DNA of 64,000 nt from Conus ventricosus (lineage: Eukaryota > Mollusca > Gastropoda > Neogastropoda > Conidae), in contig CM031610.1 in the NCBI GenBank assembly GCA_018398815.1, forward strand, positions 32,523,441 to 32,587,440, written 5' to 3'. Position 1 is the first letter of the stretch, and each line of letters begins with the position of its first letter. Position numbers and translations under genes: made by a program. The notes under the pieces are model-generated. The model was not told the origin of the DNA, did not search any database, and saw only the letters and a list, made by a program, of their open reading frames with translations. Of this stretch, positions 54,617 through 61,800 are shown piece by piece.

Positions 54617-57600
54617 TAGGGACACACACACACACACTCACACGTGTACACGAGCAACATAAGCGCCTACATACTCACATGTACACACACACACACACAC
54701 ACACAAACAACAACACACTCCAGTGATGCCAGTGTTGCTCCTACCACAACTCCGTGCTGCCATTACTGTTGTTGTTTTTGTTCATAATAACAACCACCAC
54801 CTCAGCGACATCATCAATAATCATAACAACAACATCAAAACTACCACTTCTACTACTGTTAACACTGCTTCTACTGTTTATGATGATAAGAACACTGGCA
54901 ATAATAACAGCAATATCTCATAGACAACACGTGATAACCACATACTGACCGTGACACCAGGGCGTGTCACACAGGACAACAAAGTCAATGACACTGTGCT
55001 CCATCCCCAGCACCGTGGTAGACTTCCCCGTCATCACAGTTATGCTTGGTGTGCGACCCACCCGGTCATAGGACATCCCACCAGAGAAGATCACCATGTC
55101 TTCCCTACCAAACACAAGTACATTAATCAATAACATTTAATCAGCACTGATTAAATTCTACACTGGAGTAGTATTACCAAGTTACACCATCTACTGATAA
55201 AGATTGTGTTTGGAGAAGAATAGATAACACACATTAGGCACAGTACCTGTCCAAACAATGAAAATACTGAGGAATAAAATTCAAATGTTGGTCAAGCAAA
55301 AATACAGAATTACCAAATAAATAACAAAGTAGCAAACTTTCATTCAGCGTATCATCAAGCTGTTCATGTAACAGTACCCACTACCTAAACAAAACATAAA
55401 CCAGAACATCACACCTACTTACCCATTACGAACAGAGTTCCAGGCCACTTTTGAAATGGGTTTACAAGGATCAGGCCTGCCTTCAGCACCAAGTACAGCT
55501 GCAATACAAGAAAACAAGCCAGATCATCAGCCATCATCACTTTGGTTTGGGTGTCACTACAGGGGAGATAGGGGGAACTTCAGTCAAATTGTCAAGAGCT
55601 TTCAGCTGCAGAGCTGACAGTCGTGAGTTCGAACCACATATAGGTCTGGAAATTTGGGGTTCAAAAGCCTTCTATATCTTATCTGGAACACACTGTCACA
55701 ACTGTAGGTGCTGCCTAACAAGTCTGAATGTACACAATTTGCTGCAATGACAAAAAAAAAAGGCAACTTAAATACTCAGGATTAAGCTGTCATCTTAAGT
55801 GACCATATTCTGTTAGTCAACAGACCCTCACAAATGGACACAACAAAGTTAAACCGACATCCACAAATGAATACACCAAACTTAAACCAGACATACACAA
55901 ATGGGTAGACCAAAATTAGACATCCACAAATGGATACACCAAAGTTAAACAGACACTGACAAATGGATACATCAAAGCTGCACCTCATTTTTAGGTTCTT
56001 GCCAGCTGATGTGCCCATGATGTTACACTGGACTCATCAAGGATCAATTTTCCATCTGAAATGGCAGGGAATTTTGACAGCACACAATCTTTAAACCCAG
56101 GGTACAGTTTAATACCTACATCTTTTTTCTATCATCCAGCTGACTGAAATACAATATACTGATTTAATCATCCAGCTATCTGAAATACAATATACTGGCT
56201 TAAGTAACTGGCTGGTTGATTTTTAAGAATTTTAATTGTCAAAGACAAACAGAAAAATACCCAGCATGTCAGCTGAGAGATGACAGCATGATGTTCATGC
56301 CGCTAACCCTACCTTGCCCTCCATCTTTTACCCTCCCCATCCCCATCTCCACCTCACACACCCCATTCCACTCCCATCATCCACAGTCACCCTTTTACAA
56401 TTTGCGTACTGTTCTGCAGACTTACCATGAGGGACTAGAATGTTGGCAGGTTTGTGGGGTGTCTTCACATTCCACGTTGTCAGGCTGCCATCCGAGTGGC
56501 TGCACATGAACTGCTTGCCTTCAAAGTGCCATGCAATGGATCTGAGAGCCTGATAACACACAGAAAGCTATCTTTCACTTACCAGTGACAGATTGACATG
56601 TGGAGCATCCCTACTGAGAGCTCTCAAAAGGTTGTATTACACATCACTATTTTCATTAAGAGTATTCAATACAGTACCTATCCTCAGTTAGAGGCCAAGC
56701 TCTAAATGCTGTACAATCCACGCTCTCATTTAAACAGCAGGATGCCTACCTGGTAGAGCTGACTGAGGAGCTGCCTGCTGGCACATTTATTCATTTCATC
56801 AATGATTTGGAATGCAGAACACCATGATCCAACTGTTTCTCATTTACTTACTATGACAGCCAGAACATGTCAACCGGTTTGTCAACCGGTTTCATACCCA
56901 CTCAGATCAAGTGTGTATCAAACTAGAATTACAGAGTTCTACTATCATCATATATCACTGAGTATCACCATCTGGAATTCCAATTTAGAGCGTTTCCAGT
57001 AGTAAACTGTTCTGAAACAGATGGTCCTTGACCATCGGAGAACACTCTATTTTTTTTCCCCCTTCAAACACTCAAAGTTTAATCATGTCATCATCCAAAA
57101 GCAATACAAGGACGGAACTATATTTTAATGTCTGTGGACTAAAATGAGCTTTTCTTGTGTGAATTAACTTTGTTGTGGCTATGCAGATGTCTAGGTCTAC
57201 TGGTCTTAAAATTCAACCCTTTAGCATTCAAAAATGTCACTAAGAATCTTCTTACTATTCAACAATTTTTTATCCTTTCGAAGTACATGCAGCGCCATAG
57301 CTGTGGACTGCTAAAAGTAGCACCATTTCTTCATTGGCTTTAGCCTGACCCAGGCAGGAAGCTTCATTAACGGTGGGTGTGGGGCTGCAGCAGGCTGCGG
57401 CTGTTTCAAGTAAATGTCCCCGATTTCTGGTAGACCAGCTGTTGCTGGATAAATTGTAAGGATTAAATGACTGTGTCGACAAATCTAATGATTATTCATT
57501 AACTTATGTATTCTTTTTTTCTTCAAACATGTTTGCAATGTAAGAGTGAATAAGAGCAGATGCTTGTGTTATCTGGATTTAAAAAAATAAATAAAAAAAG

Positions 57601-58803
57601 AAAGAAAGAAAAAAAAAGAAAAGAAAAGAAAGGAACTGCCTCTCAGAAAAAAAAAATGTCAACATTATTGTCCAGACTTAATCACTCAAAAGAAAAGCCA
57701 AGACAAAACCAAGCAAAATAAGAATTGGTTGGGAATTCTTTTTTCCCTTACCTCTGCAGCATTGTAGCGGTACTCAGCAGTTTTGCTTCTCAAATCCCAC
57801 ATGACAATAGCACCAGATTCAAACCCAATGAGAAGCTGAAAAATGAAACCTCAAATCTTCAAAATTACAAACTCCAAGACGCCACCCAGTGGACAACACA
57901 GTTATATAAGAGAAAGTAAAAGGAGATGCAAAAGGGAGAATTTTTAAAAAATGAGTAAGAGGATTTTAATACTTAATCAAAAACCCTTACAAGCAGTTAA
58001 CAAATGTAAAACAGTTTTTATATACAGCTAATCATCAAATATATTTCTGGATATCTAAAACATTTCTGGGCAACAGATGTAGCTCGCCTTTTTCTGTTAA
58101 TGTTTGTTCAAAGCCAACTTAATACAGTAATCAAAATTTGTAGTTTGTGCACTCTTAACATTTCACATTGAACTCTTCAACCAACTGTTGTAAAAACAGA
58201 TTCTAGAGGGCTAAATATGATTCTTCCCAATAATGCCATGAAATTAGAAATTCACAATATTTTCTCCTCCTTCCCTACCCATTCCCTCAAGACCAATCTT
58301 ATCTACCCATCCCTTAAAATTTCCTCCCCAATTCCCCTCCCTTTCACTCAAAATGCACAGTTTAGCAGTATGTCAGAAGGCTTTAACATTATTCTAAATA
58401 TCACTCGCAAGAACATTTTACTGACAAACAGTATATTAACACCAATAGTAATATACACACTGACAATCTTAAAAAAACAAACAAACAAAATGTGTTCATA
58501 TTTCAGTAAATGAAACAGACAAGGAAGCTAAAGTGGCCAAGAAAATGGCAAAAGAATCTCAATCTGTCTGGAAAACACTTGTCTTGCTCTTTGCTTACTT
58601 TGTTATTATCCACTGGATTGTCACTTAAATGCACAACAGGTCCAGGGTGAGTTGTGCGAGACCTGCAAGAAATGAAAATGGAAAAAAATTAATCAACTGA
58701 AAACAAATACAATGTTTGCTAAACAAAGGCAATATTCCCACTTTTTTCAAATTACAAATACACAGACATAAAGCAAGCATGTGGACACGCATGCAAGCAC
58801 ACA

Positions 58804-58882
<79 letters not shown>

Positions 58883-61800
58883 CATATGCATAGCATCAAT
58901 GATACTACCACTGATATTAAGAGTACAACAATATGGATATGCAACTGTTCTTGTTCTAGTTCTGTTCTACTAGCCCAGCCAACCAACAACGTAGGGACTT
59001 TTCAGGGCTCTAATCAACTCAGGTAAAAAAAAAAAAAGGTCACATTCTGAAAAATAAATAACTAAGAAATATATATTTGTCAAACCAACAAACAACACAG
59101 TTATTAAACCATGGTCCACAGAATTCTTTTTCTATTTTTGCCAAAAAAAAAAAAAAAAAAAAAAAACCAGAGAAGAGGCAGAGGGGGAGATGGTGAACAA
59201 TATTCCATGTTTATTTCATTCACTCACAGTTCAATGGCTTTGTTCCAGTTGATGATATAACCTGAAAGGATAAAGGCCTCGATGTTGACGATATAAACAT
59301 TGCCTTTCTCTGTCCCAATGTACAACCACTTGCTTTGGAAAGGCAGATGGCAGTACGTTATCCTGGACACATCATACATAACTATTTTAACATTGACAAC
59401 AGAAATCAAATACTTAAAAAGACATACACACATATAAAAAATCACCAGAAATGACTTAACAATTGTGCATACTATCTCACCGCTGTTTTCTGTTCTGTTC
59501 TGTTCTTTTTTCTTAACTAATGTAGTTAAAAATAAAAACATTAGAAATCGGGTCTTTCTGAGTAGCTTACCATGCAGAACTGCCATGGAATAAATTAAAA
59601 ACAACTTTTTGTTAAAAATGTTATTTCCAATAACTCTAGTCTGTAAATGAAAGCATGCATATTTTAAAAAACACATTAACCAAAAATCTTAACTAGCTCA
59701 TAATGATTTCACTGAGATTATTTCTACAACACATATTCAGAAAACTTTTCATAAACAGTAAAACTCAGTTAATCTTTTCTTTTTCAAAATGCAGAAAAAT
59801 GACAAGTCAGAAAGGTCATACAATGTTACATGGGTTCGTCCACATTCAAAACACCAAGAACTGCTAAAAATATAATGACTTGTAAAGGTAAAAATTCCCA
59901 GTGCACTTCCTGTGAAATAATAAGGTACAATTGTGTCATGTAACAATTCACATTTCACCAATACTCATCGCTGAAAAGTTCAGAATCCAGAAGTTAAAAG
60001 AGCATCAAAAAGCATGCATACATATTACACTTGAACTGCCCTGACAGGTTTATGTTTTGACTGGCAGCAGCTGATCTTGATAGGTATACTGACAATGAGT
60101 CAATTTCGTAGCTCTCTACTATACGTTAAAAACTGCAACAGCCTATGGCAACAGAAAAATCCTGATTTGATAAAGATTCTATATCTAAGTCACTGCTACA
60201 AATGAGCCATATACCAGCCACCGTGGGGAAGCAGTCACATAGTGAACTCCTGGCTGGGACGTTGTGGACTCATTTTCATATCAGAGCCATTTCTTTGTGG
60301 GATTTTTCTGTCCTGAGGGGCTCCTACCCAAAGCCGAGTTTGCTATGGGCTCAGTTTGGAAGACTGTGATACACAACATAAGTTTCCTTAATGAAATGGA
60401 AGCGTGTCTCAGAGTGTTGCTCAATTTTCCTGACCAACAATGTAGGTGTATCTCTCTGGCCTGGTTGACACCGGATACATTATGTAAGCAAGCAAAGAGT
60501 GCAGCCCCGTCATGCAGTCTCAGACCAGGATGGAAATCCATAACATCATCTTCATCCTCATCAATCAGCATTTGAAAAAAAACGTCTCCCATTCTCTGGC
60601 CCTTCACACCCTGATCTCATGATGACCTCGGCTTCATTGCCTCTCCTTGTCTATGACTTCAATTCTTTCGTGGTCACTGGTGTCTGCAAATTCATAGAAA
60701 CCATTGCATCTCAAGTGCGAAGATTCAAGACTTAGATCAAATACTGTTAAAAGCAACCATTCAACCACTGAATCTTTTCATATCTGTATCACTGTGTCTT
60801 TTATATTTGACCAGCTATAACAACCACTGCCTCTCTTCATATTTCATTACCTGTGCAGCTATGACAACCACAAAATATCTTCTTATCTGTACAGCAAGCA
60901 ATTTTACTCAACTAAGGAAGGTATCTGTCAGCAAAGAATACATGGTTGGATAAAAGTCAGTTCTTGAAGACCCAACATAGCTTAGAATTCAATTCACTGA
61001 ATATTACAAAAACAAATACAAACAAACATACAAACAAATGAAACTGAATATACATACATTCACAAGCATACGAATCAATTTTATTTTTTTAATTCTAAAA
61101 TAAAAGTAAAATGAAAGTAAAACTCTACCCTCTGCACTCATGAATGGTAACACTAACCTTTCCTTCTGGAATTTGAGTGAGTGCACAATCTCTGGCTTTT
61201 TCTGCCTGAAATTCCACAAGTGTAGTGTGTCATCTGAACACACGGTGACTAGGGCACCCTGAATGGACAAAAAAAACAACGGAAAAAAACTCATCGTTGG
61301 CAAAGTTGCTAAAATCACACACAAAGTTATCTGAATCAATCTTATTACACTGGAAATTGACATTTTCCATTTAACAAAGGAACACCCCATTCCCCAGTTT
61401 TCTGATGAGAAATTATGTTTATGAGCCCCTTCACTTTTAATTTCCAAAACAACTTTTCTACTTTGAACTGATGTACAATCTCAATTCTGTTCTTATTCAG
61501 TACCTTTAAACAAGTATGGAATAAACTTGCAGAAGACAAACTGAAATTCTCTATTTTTGATCATTGATCTGATCCTGTGTGAAAACCATAAAAGAAAGCC
61601 TGGAATTATTTTTATGCAGATTCTGCAATGATTAAACATCCAAAGCTACACACTAGTCTGTGGACAGTCTTTCAGTCTCAAGTATGCTGAGAGAAAGGTA
61701 AGTGTCATGAGAAATGTGTATGCAGGGCAAGATAATGACTGAAATGCGTCTCATAAATAACCAGTCATTATAAGAGTTATTTTAATTTTCTGTTCATTCT

